Positions 32,557 through 40,977 are shown, numbered from the stretch's first letter. The stretch is DNA of 64,000 nucleotides from an uncultured Prevotella sp. (GCA_900554695.1 USHV01000010.1:11508-75507), one strand, 5' to 3'. The notes: generated from the letters alone by a model not told the origin. Program-made: numbers and translations.

Positions 32557-32973
32557 TGTGATGCGGGCAACGGGTATCCGGAAAATAAGGCCGTTCGGGC
32601 GGAGTCAGACAGGATGGAAACGCTGTAAAGCCCGGACGGCATAGTGGAAGAGCCGGAACGGAATGATGAAAAAGTCCGGATAATGCCGGGAAACGGAACA
32701 TATCGATGCAGGATAAAGTCTGTCTTGAGGCATAAGACGGAATTTCTTCAGACATAAGAAAAGACGTATCGGAATATGAGAAACTCGTATCTGAGTGTAA
32801 GAAAGCCTGTATCTGAGTGTAAGAAACCTTGTCTCGAGTCCTTAAACGTCAGCTGTCGGAATCTGGAACGGACTGTATGGAAGACGCTAAAGGCTGATGA
32901 CGTGATAAGGCACACGGGTAACGGAAAGTCTGGACGACGTATAATCCGCGTCAGAACGGAGCGGAAGATGGTT
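32557..32973 (+). repeat. Run of about 19 degenerate 22-base units
   Basis: The purine-rich top strand divides into consecutive 22-base units, with one of 21 and drift at the right end. TAAGA recurs at 32733, 32755, 32798 and 32820. The units at 32777 and 32798 share GTATCTGAGTG at the same phase. Typical units read GAAAC, then GTATC, then GGAAT. Read on the opposite strand the unit resembles that of the R elements, which carry GCGAAAC and TATCGGA at the same spacing. Twenty-two is not a multiple of three, and all frames are broken by stops, so the run is not coding. Confidence 0.7.
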
Positions 32974-32990
32974 AAGTTAAGAGTATAAAG

Positions 32991-33034
32991 GCAACGGGCA
33001 GGAACGTGTTTGAGTTCCTGCCCGTTATTTTTTA
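32991..33034 (+). terminator. Terminator after the 22-base-unit region
   Basis: AACGGGCAGGAAC (32993-33005) and GTTCCTGCCCGTT (33014-33026) form a perfect 13-base stem followed by ATTTTTTA. It probably ends the transcript that includes the upstream lipoprotein gene. Confidence 0.85.
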
Positions 33035-33310
33035 TGTGTCATTATGGATTATCGTGTGCTACGGTGTGCCGCTGTTCCTGACTCATTGGTAGATTCGCGG
33101 GGATTGGATTTATTCATTAAGAGCAACAGAATGACGGAAAATGTTTATGCAATGCGTGGGAGACAAATCATGAAAGGACATATTATTGCGTGGCGATAAA
33201 CCGGCATTGCCGCGACCGGTAAATCGTCACCGCACGTCAGACCCATAGCTCTTCGTGCTTTTTCTTATGCCTGATACCGGTGTGTTGACGAAAACCCGCG
33301 GGACGATCTT
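33035..33310. other. Intergenic stretch before repeat R3
   Basis: No gene or RNA was recognised. Confidence 0.4.
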
Positions 33311-33715
33311 ACAATTTTTCTTGACTAAATTTTGACAAAATATTTTCGCAAAAGAGATGTAAAGGAATGTTAAATTCAGCGATATGAAGGCCATTTCGGG
33401 TTTTATAGTCTTTCGATATACCCCATAGCATAGTCCGAAATCACTCGTTTCGCTTTCTGATAATGCCCGTTTCGCAGTCCTAAAAAGCCCATTTCGGGGT
33501 GCGATATGGTGCTTTTCTGCCCCTGAAATGGGCCATATTGCATGCCAATATGGTGCTTTTTGCAAAACGATAGAATAGTCGTTAAACATAAATTGCTGAC
33601 ATTCAATATATTATGGAAACCTCTTATGTTTCGCGTATTTGCGCCCGAAGAAGAGTCAGTCCGCAAATACGCGCTTATTTTATGGGGTAGGACAGAAAAC
33701 CAAGTCTAAAAAATC
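33311..33715 (+). repeat. Dispersed 22-base-periodic element, copy R3
   Basis: R3 is the cleanest copy. TTGAC (33321-33325) is followed 15 bases later by TATTTTCG (33341-33348). Six exact 22-base units run from 33447 to 33578. A central inverted repeat pairs GCCCATTTCGGGG (33487-33499) with CCCCTGAAATGGGC (33520-33533; one bulged T). The end hairpin pairs CGCGTATTTGCG (33632-33643) with CGCAAATACGCG (33662-33673), followed by CTTATTTTATGGGG. It lies between converging genes. Confidence 0.87.
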
Positions 33716-33792
33716 ACAGGTTACAGAAAATCTGTAAGTGACCCATATTGTTTTCATTACGGTAGGAGAAAATCGCCTTTCAACGTAATAAA

Positions 33793-33832
33793 AAAATGCA
33801 GCTTCACGACTGAAACTGCATCTTTTTATTGA
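33793..33832. terminator. Bidirectional terminator downstream of the nuclease gene
   Basis: ATGCAGCTTCA (33796-33806) and TGAAACTGCAT (33811-33821) form an 11-base stem with one G-T pair, flanked by T-runs on both strands. Confidence 0.75.
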
Positions 33833-33921
33833 GGCTTAACCTCACTGAATTTCTTATGTCCGCTTTTTTATATGTCATCACACCGTTTCGCGTATGGCGG
33901 CATGGCGGTGTTCACCGTACG

Positions 33922-34848
33922 TCAGAGTCCCCACGCCTTGAGCGCAATCTTGCTTTCAACCTCTTTTTCTGTCTTGTCGGGAAGGTTACAGAAGAAGTCT
34001 ATACCTGTCTTCTTTTCCAACTCGTCTATTGTTATGGCATAGTCGGCGAGGTTATCATACGTCTTCCACTCGTTTTTTTGCTCTGCCCAGAATGCTATTG
34101 CGCGGTAGCCCTGGCTGTTCTTCAGGAGGCACGCCATGAAGAAATATTTGGGAACAATCAGTTTTCCCTGTATTCTCGTGATGATGTTGCTTTCGCTGTC
34201 TATCGTTCCTCCCTTGCAGACGTAGAGCGTATCGGTGGTGGCGTTGGGCGACCAGCTTCTTACTTTATTTTCCATTCTCACCCATAGGCCTTCGCCCTGG
34301 TCGTTCCCTTTGTTACTATAACCATTAAATTTGCGGTATTGAGGCTGCATGTTGGTGAGATAGAACGTCTGTTCGTTGGCCTTGTATGAATATTTGCGGT
34401 CGGCATTCGGACAGATATGACCGTGGTCGAAGCCCGAGCCGTAGAAGTAGTCTTTGTCCAGATATTGAGAGCTTGAGAGTTTCGGGTCGAACAGGTAACC
34501 GTCAACCACGCGGCTGTAGTTGCCGGTGTAGCCGCGGTGCATCTGGTAGCACGACCATCGTTGAGCTTTTTTGTCACAGTCCCATTCCACGCAATAGTTC
34601 ACCTCGTCGCGGTCGTACTGCTTGTCGCCTGTCGTTCTGTTTACGAGCACAATGCTGTTGCCGCCTTTCAGTTTCGGGAACTCGAGTCTGGCAACTGCCG
34701 CGTCTGTTGTCACGAGATTTCTGTTTGTGTTGACATCTTCGGCCGTTGTGCCGCTTCCGTCGCCACCGTTGCTGTCGTCGCCGCTGCTGCATGAATAGAG
34801 CGCGAATACGAGCGTTAGCAGATAAATGAGATATTTCAGCTGCTTCAT
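33922..34848 (-). CDS. DNA/RNA non-specific endonuclease lipoprotein (NUC1 family)
   Basis: The mature protein is a surface or periplasmic nuclease of the beta-beta-alpha-metal NUC1/NucA family. I chose the ATG at 34848 (308 residues) because it gives a clean lipoprotein signal ending in ALYSC (Cys20); an upstream in-frame ATG at 34941 would place charged sequence before it. A Ser/Gly/Asp-rich linker follows (SSGDDSNGGDGSG). The catalytic motif is GSGFDHGHICPNADR, where the family's DRGH reads DHGH; the catalytic His is kept. The metal-binding Asn segment is NMQPQYRKFNGYSNKG. It is downstream of rpmE and near the TonB receptor locus, suggesting nucleic-acid degradation outside the cell. Confidence 0.88.
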   Translation of the reverse strand: MKQLKYLIYLLTLVFALYSCSSGDDSNGGDGSGTTAEDVNTNRNLVTTDAAVARLEFPKLKGGNSIVLVNRTTGDKQYDRDEVNYCVEWDCDKKAQRWSCYQMHRGYTGNYSRVVDGYLFDPKLSSSQYLDKDYFYGSGFDHGHICPNADRKYSYKANEQTFYLTNMQPQYRKFNGYSNKGNDQGEGLWVRMENKVRSWSPNATTDTLYVCKGGTIDSESNIITRIQGKLIVPKYFFMACLLKNSQGYRAIAFWAEQKNEWKTYDNLADYAITIDELEKKTGIDFFCNLPDKTEKEVESKIALKAWGL

Positions 34849-34976
34849 AAGTTTGTATTTATGGGATGAGATAATTGTTTTCCTGAAACAAGAAGAATAA
34901 AAAAAGTGTATTCCTGCGCATATGCAACTACGCATGAACACACTTTCCGTATATTCTTAAATATAAAATGATATAT

Positions 34977-35228
34977 TTATTTACGTGTCTTACCGTAACG
35001 GCTCATGAACTTATCCACACGACCGGCAGAGTCAACGAGCTTGTTCTTGCCAGTGTAGAACGGATGTGAAGAACTGGAAATTTCGACTTTTACTACCGGA
35101 TAAGTCTCACCTTCAAATTCTACTGTCTCTGTAGTCTTGCATGTAGAACGTGTAAGGAACATATCGCCGTTGGACATATCCTTGAATACGACGGGGCGAT
35201 AGTTTTCTGGATGAATACCTTTTTTCAT
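34977..35228 (-). CDS. rpmE2: 50S ribosomal protein L31 type B
   Basis: The 83-residue protein has the L31 pattern MKKGIHPENYRPVVFKDMSN, TRSTCKTTETVE and SSSSHPFYTGKNKLVDSAGRVDKF. It lacks the four-cysteine zinc site (only one Cys), which defines the zinc-free type B form. L31 bridges the ribosomal subunits. It is transcribed from a -7 box at 35276-35283 that lies inside a strong hairpin. The gene is separated from the nuclease gene by 128 bases. Confidence 0.96.
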   Translation of the reverse strand: MKKGIHPENYRPVVFKDMSNGDMFLTRSTCKTTETVEFEGETYPVVKVEISSSSHPFYTGKNKLVDSAGRVDKFMSRYGKTRK

Positions 35229-35268
35229 TTTAGTTTAAATATAATTGTTAGAATATAATATCACGTAA

Positions 35269-35302
35269 CAGGCTGCAAAATTACGAATAATTCTGCAGCC
35301 TG
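35269..35302 (-). promoter_or_regulatory. Hairpin containing the rpmE2 -7 box
   Basis: On the reverse strand CAGGCTGCAGAATTA and TAATTTTGCAGCCTG pair over 15 bases (one G-U) around the loop TTCG. The -7 box TAATTTTG (35276-35283) is part of the second arm. The hairpin may also end transcripts of the upstream operon. Confidence 0.6.
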
Positions 35303-35323
35303 CCAAATATTTATGCGATTTTG

Positions 35324-36979
35324 TTATTTAATGATAGTGGTTTCACCTGTTGTAAGAGTGAAATCATCTATAAGTAAGTCGCCGCCCGGGTTCTTTGAGT
35401 TCATTATAAGTACACAGTATGTACCGTCTGTATCAATTGTGAATGTGTGGGTAACTTCAATCCATTCTGTATTTGACAGATTGTTTGAATATTCTCCGTA
35501 CTTGTAAGAACCTACTTTTCCGTCAGTTACCTGAACATATCCAGGGCAGAGGGATGCGCCGGCAGCGGTAGCAGCCTTAGCATAGAATCTCATAGTGTAT
35601 TCGCCTGCTTTGAGTTCCATTTCCTTATAAGAAATGCGCTTGTTGGATTTAGAATCACCTTTTACCAGAACTGCATAACTGCCGCTGTGCTTGTCTGTGC
35701 TCATGGAAAGAGTTGCATTGCCTGCAGTAGATGTTGTTGACCAGTTGTTTGGAAGTCCTTCAACCCAAGCCTCAAAATCTCCGTTCGGTTTTGTGAGGTC
35801 GCCGATGTTGCCGCTAGGAAGGTCTTCAACAGAACCTGCTTTTACGGACAGACTCTTCACTTCCCATGTTGATGATTGTGTATCGTCGCAAGTATGACGG
35901 AGAGCTATGACAACTTTGCTGCCCATGAATTCTGCAGGAATGTTTACTTTCTTCTCTTTGAATGTGAAGCTTGAACCCATGCCGTCAGTGTTGTATTCTA
36001 TTGTCTGCCAAGTTGCGGTTTTTACATCTCCTGTATAGTTCTTGCTGATTACGATAGAGTTGTTAGCATTGATGTCACCTTTTTCGTAGTTGATGGCATG
36101 GTTGATTGTGATGTATGCCTCTGTTGCTTTAGTGAAATCAATTTCCGGAGATACGAGGAATGTTACACCTGCCTGGTTCTCTTTGGTTCCGTCACCGTTG
36201 AAGTCCTGGAATCCGGTTACCATTGCACTTGAATAGTCATTATACCATTTCAGTGTACCGCTGGCTGATGAAGAAGTGAAATTGCCGAGTGATGAAGAGA
36301 AATCCTGGTCGATGAAAGTACCTTCTGGCAGTTCGCCTTCACCGCCACCTTCTTCTTCAACCTTGCCGACCTGTACTTTCAGACTCTTAACCTCCCATGT
36401 AGAAGATGATGATTCGTTACATGTGTGACGCAGTGCTATGACAACTTTGCCGCCCATATATTCAGACGGAATGTTCACGCTCTTCTCAGTGAATGTGAAA
36501 CCTGTGTTGAGGCCTTCCGTATTATAGTTCAGAACCTGCCATGTAGCGGTTGTTACATCGCCTGCGTAGTCCTTGCTTATGACGATGGAGTTGTTTGTGT
36601 TGATGTCACCTCTTTCGTAGTTCAACGCGTGGTTGATGGTGATATAAGCTTCTGTTACTTCTGTAAGATCGATTTCCGGACCAACGAGGAATGTCACACC
36701 GGCCTGATTCTCCTTTGTGCCGTCGCCGTCGAAGTCCTGGAATCCGGTAACCATTGCGCTCGAGTAGTCGTTATACCAGTTCAGGTTTCCGCTCGCAGCT
36801 TTTGATGTGAAGTCGCCGAGCGATGATGTGAAGCTCTGGTCGAGCAGTACGCCTTCCGGCAGTTCCTGACCTCCACCGTTGTTGTTCGGGTCGTCGTACG
36901 GTGCCGGTACGTCTTCGCAACTTGTGAATGTGAATGCCGCCATTGTAAGAGCAAACACAGAATATAATATCTTTTTCAT
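35324..36979 (-). CDS. Surface lipoprotein with two tandem choice-of-anchor-J-like domains
   Basis: The 551-residue protein has a lipoprotein signal (TFTSC, Cys21). Two near-identical domains of about 170 residues follow (about 40-212 and 218-390). Each contains WYNDYSSAMVTGFQDF, GDGTKENQAGVTFLV, TEAYITINHA, NNSIVISK and VVIALRHTC followed by STWEVKSL. This resembles the jelly-roll choice-of-anchor-J/cleaved-adhesin type. The last 150 residues form a different beta domain (FEAWVEGLPNNWS to LLIDDFTL) of carbohydrate-binding type. It is third in the operon after the TonB-dependent receptor and the DUF5689 lipoprotein. The ligand is unknown. The strong similarity of the two domains shows an internal duplication. 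Confidence 0.8.
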   Translation of the reverse strand: MKKILYSVFALTMAAFTFTSCEDVPAPYDDPNNNGGGQELPEGVLLDQSFTSSLGDFTSKAASGNLNWYNDYSSAMVTGFQDFDGDGTKENQAGVTFLVGPEIDLTEVTEAYITINHALNYERGDINTNNSIVISKDYAGDVTTATWQVLNYNTEGLNTGFTFTEKSVNIPSEYMGGKVVIALRHTCNESSSSTWEVKSLKVQVGKVEEEGGGEGELPEGTFIDQDFSSSLGNFTSSSASGTLKWYNDYSSAMVTGFQDFNGDGTKENQAGVTFLVSPEIDFTKATEAYITINHAINYEKGDINANNSIVISKNYTGDVKTATWQTIEYNTDGMGSSFTFKEKKVNIPAEFMGSKVVIALRHTCDDTQSSTWEVKSLSVKAGSVEDLPSGNIGDLTKPNGDFEAWVEGLPNNWSTTSTAGNATLSMSTDKHSGSYAVLVKGDSKSNKRISYKEMELKAGEYTMRFYAKAATAAGASLCPGYVQVTDGKVGSYKYGEYSNNLSNTEWIEVTHTFTIDTDGTYCVLIMNSKNPGGDLLIDDFTLTTGETTIIK

Positions 36980-37017
36980 AATGTTTTCTTTTTATTGTTA
37001 TTGTATTTTTGTTCTTA

Positions 37018-37863
37018 TTATTTTACTTCCTCGACGTCGTCAATCGAGCGGATGATTATCTCCCATGAGTCGTTGTAGCGCTTGAATATACCGGTTATGT
37101 TGCATTTGCCCTGCGGTACGGTGCGTCCGGCGAAGTCGCTGTATGGCGATGTGTATATCATGACGCTGCTTGGCTGCTCGTTGAAGTTGAGACTTATGGA
37201 CTGGGTTCCGTTAGGATCGGAGAATGTCGTGCTTGATGATGCGCCCTTTATGGATACATTCTTTATCACACCGAGTTTTCCGCTGTCCTTGTCGAAGGTC
37301 CAAGTGGTCTTTGCGTCGCCGTCGGCGAACACCTCAGGTTCGAGTACTTTGTAGTTGCCTGTAATCTTGAAGTGGTCTTGCCAGAGGAATCTGTTCATTC
37401 GGCTTACGTAAGTATTGCCGTTCTTGTTGGTATAGAGCGTTCCTATTTCGGCCTGTTTGCCGTAGTTGCCCACGTAGAGTCCGTTCAGTTCAACGAGTAT
37501 CTCTGTTCCTACAGGCAGGTATCCGTTGATTCCGCCCTGAGCTATTGCGATGATGATGGCGCCGGTCTCGTCCTGCACGGCAATCTCGTTGTAGATGTTG
37601 CCCTGTATGTCGTTGCCGGTGACATATCCCTTTATCTGCATAGGTTTGGTCACCTGTTCGTATGAGTAGGACGTGTTGATCTTGTCCTTATACATCTCTC
37701 TCACTTCGGCGATGGTCTTCAGATTGGTCTCCTCAATGGAGTTGTTGCCGTAGGGAATGGTAGATCCGTTGGGGTCTTCCCAATCATCATCCATGCATGA
37801 CGTAAGAGTCATTCCGCAGAAGAGTGCGAGCATTATGACTTTCAGATATTTCATATTTTTCAT
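37018..37863 (-). CDS. DUF5689 lipoprotein
   Basis: The 281-residue lipoprotein (TLTSC, Cys23) carries the DUF5689 pattern: TIAEVREMYKDK, MQIKGYVTGNDIQGNIYNEIAVQDETGAI, GYLPVGTEILVELNGLYVGNYGKQAEIG and, near the end, GKCNITGIFKRYNDSWEIIIRS. The fold is expected to be of the OB type. These proteins are commonly encoded beside TonB-dependent receptors and phosphatase/nuclease genes in Bacteroidota. Here the gene starts 12 bases after the receptor stop and ends 38 bases before the tandem-domain lipoprotein, so the three genes are one operon. The role is probably surface capture of a substrate for the receptor; the substrate is unknown. Confidence 0.82.
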   Translation of the reverse strand: MKNMKYLKVIMLALFCGMTLTSCMDDDWEDPNGSTIPYGNNSIEETNLKTIAEVREMYKDKINTSYSYEQVTKPMQIKGYVTGNDIQGNIYNEIAVQDETGAIIIAIAQGGINGYLPVGTEILVELNGLYVGNYGKQAEIGTLYTNKNGNTYVSRMNRFLWQDHFKITGNYKVLEPEVFADGDAKTTWTFDKDSGKLGVIKNVSIKGASSSTTFSDPNGTQSISLNFNEQPSSVMIYTSPYSDFAGRTVPQGKCNITGIFKRYNDSWEIIIRSIDDVEEVK

Positions 37864-37875
37864 AATTGTCGTCTT

Positions 37876-40425
37876 TTAGAATTTGTAAGTGATGTTCAGC
37901 ATTCCGTTTGTACCGTAAGCATAGAACTTCATCGGGTTTCTTGAGAAACGGTATGCTCTGATGTTGCCGGAGTTGGTGTAGTCGCTGCGGCTCTGTTCGT
38001 AACCACCTGTGCAGATGTTCTGGTTGTTGAGTATGTTGGTCACCATGAGGTTGATTGACAGAGAACCGTGCTTGAGATAGATGCTGCGTCCTATTGAACC
38101 GTCAAGCATGAATCCGCCTTTGCCTTTAGCCTGCTCGAGTGCCGACGGCATTACGTTGCCGTTGTTGTCGAACACGTTGCCTGTTGCGTTCTGACGTGCG
38201 TTGAGTGTGCTTTCGTAGCGGTAGCACGGAGAGTATGACAGGTATATGCGGTCGTAGTAGTTGCAGTTGAGGTCGATGTACCAACCGCCGCTGTGGTAGC
38301 TCAGTCCGAGGCTTGCTGCTGTGAGCGGTGTGCCTGAGTCGCGCATGTCCTTGTTATAGACGGTCTCGTCTGTGTATGTGGCCTTGGTAGAGTTCATGTA
38401 GCGTACGTGAGCGTTGTTGATGATTTTGGCATCGTTTATTGTTCCGATGAGGTTGATGTCGAATGCGCTTGTCACCTTGAATCTCAGTCCTGCTTCAACT
38501 CCGTAGTATTCTTTCTTCATGTCGGTGAGTGACACGTATGAGAAAGAGTTGATATCGTCGAAGTAGTAGTTCTGCCAGTCGGTCACGTTGGTGAGATAGC
38601 TGTAGTAAGCGTTGATGTTGGCATGGAGCCATGAGTTTTCGAGCTGGTAGCCGAGTTCTGTGCTGAATACGTGTTCGTTCTTGAGGTTGAGCACGAAGTC
38701 GTTGTTGATTTCAGGTGATGCGAATGCCGTTCTTGCCTGTGGTGCGCGGTGCTCATAGCCTATACCGAAGGTGATGGTGTTGCCGCGTCCGAGGTTGAGG
38801 TTCGAACCGAACTTCACTCCTCCGTCGAGGAACTGTGCGGTCTTGCTCTTGCCGTATGAGTTGTTTGCGGCCATACCGTTGCGCATCTTACCGTCGCGCT
38901 GCATTGATGTGTATCCTATCTTTGCGGCAACAGTGTAGTGCAGCGGTCCGAAGTTCTCGCTGTAACTTGTCCAAAGCTTGCCGTTGTTCACGAGCAGATC
39001 GTAGTCGTATCCGAAGCGGTCGCCTACCTTAACGAGGGCGTCGCGGTGGTTCAGGTCGTACTGTATCTCGTCGGCATCGCGTCCGTATGTTCCCAAAGCG
39101 TAGGTATTGATGTTGTGATAGATGGTAGCTCCGAGCATATCCTCCATGGTCTGGTAGTGCATGCCTTTGTTTGTGGCGGCTATGATACCCAGGTTCCATG
39201 TCTTGTCTTTGTCTATCTGTTTGTTGAGGGTTGATGCAAGAGTCACGGTCAGAGCGTCGTTGTGCTTGGCCTGTATGTAGTACATTGCGTCGTTGCCCTG
39301 TGCCGAAACCTGTGAGTTAGAGTAGTACAGACGATCCCAGTTTATCTGTCTGTTTGCCTTGGAAGCGGTCCAGAACTGATAAGCCATGTTCCAGTCGGCA
39401 AGGTTCTGTTCCGTGCGGTTGTTGAAGTCTGTCTCGTCCCAGACATCATAATAGCTGCTCGGCATGTTCTTCCAGTAGTTCGGGTGTGGGTTGTCAGCAT
39501 TGTTATAGTTGAGCTTGGTGCTCTTATACATGCTGTATTTTCCCATGAGCGACGTCGTGAGTTTCGACTTGTCGTCTATGTTCCAGTCCCAAGTGAGCAG
39601 GGCTGTCGGCGCAAAGTCGTTCACGATACGCGAGTTGCGCTTCTTGCCGTTCTGGTATCCCCAGTACGGGTTGTAGTATCTGTCGTTTGCCAACCAGTAC
39701 ATTTCGTCAGTACCGGCACCCTGTGATGCGCGCTCTGTCGGGTTGCCCCATGTAGAGAGCGACAGCGAATGGCGTCCGTCGCCGAACACCTTCTGAATGC
39801 CGAGGAAGTAAGAAAGCGAGTTGTAGAACGTGCCTTCCACATATCCTTCGTTGGCCCAGCGGTAGGTGACGTTGCCCGAGAAGGCCCATCCCTTGTCGCT
39901 CAGTCCGGTATTGAATGTGTACATACCGCGCAGAGTATAGCTGCGGTTTGCGCCGCTGAGTGTTATTCTGTGTCCGGTAGGCATGTTTGCCGGTCTGAAG
40001 TTATAGTTGTTTGCGCCGCCCATGCCCGGCATCGCGAAGTTGTTGCTTTCAAACGGTAGCGATGATTCCATGTTGCGAGTCTGCTGGTTAAGACCTCCGA
40101 CGAGAGAGTAGCGGAACTGTCCGCTTTCCATGTCGTTCATCGGTACACCGTTGATATAGACATCGTTGAATTTCTGATCGAAAGCGCGATAGCGGAAGCG
40201 TACGGGAGAGAAGAGGTATCCCACTTCGCTTGCATAGATGTTGGTGTTAGAGTTGACGATTGTCACGTTCTGCGACATGTCGTCATCTTCGCCCAACTGC
40301 GCTTCTGTGAATGTGAATGCCGTTTCGCTTAGCGCTGCGGACTTTAGCCCGATGGAGTCTTGCTGTGCATGTGCCAAAGACGAGCAACAAAGGGCTATCA
40401 CTGCTAATTTGAGCTTCTTTTGCAT
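37876..40425 (-). CDS. TonB-dependent outer-membrane receptor
   Basis: The protein (849 residues from the ATG at 40425) has a signal peptide (MQKKLKLAVIALCCSSLAHA), a plug-like part (NIYASEVGYLFSPVRFRYRA, DVYINGVPMND) and a long barrel that ends in the phenylalanine-terminal strand LNITYKF. There is no SusC-type carboxypeptidase extension and the TonB box is not obvious. The upstream ATG at 40458 adds a charged leader and lies on the promoter-like box, so I reject it. It heads the operon receptor - DUF5689 - tandem-domain lipoprotein and is divergent from a secreted EEP enzyme. The family imports large or scarce substrates across the outer membrane using TonB energy. Confidence 0.87.
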   Translation of the reverse strand: MQKKLKLAVIALCCSSLAHAQQDSIGLKSAALSETAFTFTEAQLGEDDDMSQNVTIVNSNTNIYASEVGYLFSPVRFRYRAFDQKFNDVYINGVPMNDMESGQFRYSLVGGLNQQTRNMESSLPFESNNFAMPGMGGANNYNFRPANMPTGHRITLSGANRSYTLRGMYTFNTGLSDKGWAFSGNVTYRWANEGYVEGTFYNSLSYFLGIQKVFGDGRHSLSLSTWGNPTERASQGAGTDEMYWLANDRYYNPYWGYQNGKKRNSRIVNDFAPTALLTWDWNIDDKSKLTTSLMGKYSMYKSTKLNYNNADNPHPNYWKNMPSSYYDVWDETDFNNRTEQNLADWNMAYQFWTASKANRQINWDRLYYSNSQVSAQGNDAMYYIQAKHNDALTVTLASTLNKQIDKDKTWNLGIIAATNKGMHYQTMEDMLGATIYHNINTYALGTYGRDADEIQYDLNHRDALVKVGDRFGYDYDLLVNNGKLWTSYSENFGPLHYTVAAKIGYTSMQRDGKMRNGMAANNSYGKSKTAQFLDGGVKFGSNLNLGRGNTITFGIGYEHRAPQARTAFASPEINNDFVLNLKNEHVFSTELGYQLENSWLHANINAYYSYLTNVTDWQNYYFDDINSFSYVSLTDMKKEYYGVEAGLRFKVTSAFDINLIGTINDAKIINNAHVRYMNSTKATYTDETVYNKDMRDSGTPLTAASLGLSYHSGGWYIDLNCNYYDRIYLSYSPCYRYESTLNARQNATGNVFDNNGNVMPSALEQAKGKGGFMLDGSIGRSIYLKHGSLSINLMVTNILNNQNICTGGYEQSRSDYTNSGNIRAYRFSRNPMKFYAYGTNGMLNITYKF

Positions 40426-40454
40426 GTGTATGAAAATTATGATTTGTTTATGGT

Positions 40455-40462
40455 GCAAAGTA
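40455..40462 (-). promoter_or_regulatory. Weak -7 box for the receptor operon
   Basis: The reverse strand reads TTACTTTG, one mismatch from TAnnTTTG, about 30 bases upstream of the chosen ATG. Confidence 0.4.
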
Positions 40463-40845
40463 AGGAAATAATTTTTAAAGACAAAAGCTTTTTTGATTAA
40501 ATTTTCGTGAATTATGCGTTTTACGAAAGACTGTTTACGCTTTCGGAATAAATGTGGCTGTTATGAGAATATTGAAGGCTGCAAATGCCTTTGATTATGG
40601 AGTTTATGCTTTTCTGGAATAATTGAGACGGGTGGCAGAAAAGTGGACGTGTGGGGTGGTGTTGTGTGGTTTTGGATATGCGGGAAAGTGCTTTTCGGGT
40701 GCGTTATGGTGCTTATATGTTTAACATTGTTAACATTAATACGCTCCGTTTTTTAACATTTCATTTCCCGGAAATCTGTGTGATGCAACCCGTTAAAAAC
40801 CATTTTTCATCATGCTTCAGACCTATTTTCCGACCGGTTTTTTCT

Positions 40846-40977
40846 CCGGTGTGTTGCGATATGGGCTTTTTCGTGTTGCGATAAAGCCCATTTCAGGGCC
40901 TGATAAAGCCTATTTCATGTGGTGAAAAAGCCTATTTCGCACCTCAATAAGGCCTATTTCGCAAACTCACGGATGAG
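40846..40977 (+). repeat. Diverged relative of the 22-base-periodic element, copy R4
   Basis: Six exact 22-base units occur (starts 40846, 40868, 40890, 40912, 40934, 40956). Four begin ATTTC and most have GATAAAGCC or similar at the right phase. The conserved left end and the CGCGTATTTGCG hairpin of the other copies are missing. A different imperfect inverted repeat (TTCGCTGTTTTTC against GAAAAACGCGAA) lies at about 41053-41093. Confidence 0.7.

Noticed and set aside
32557..32973. CRISPR array.
   Set aside because: There is no constant repeat with variable spacers; all units are degenerate and contiguous at 22 bases, and no cas gene is present.
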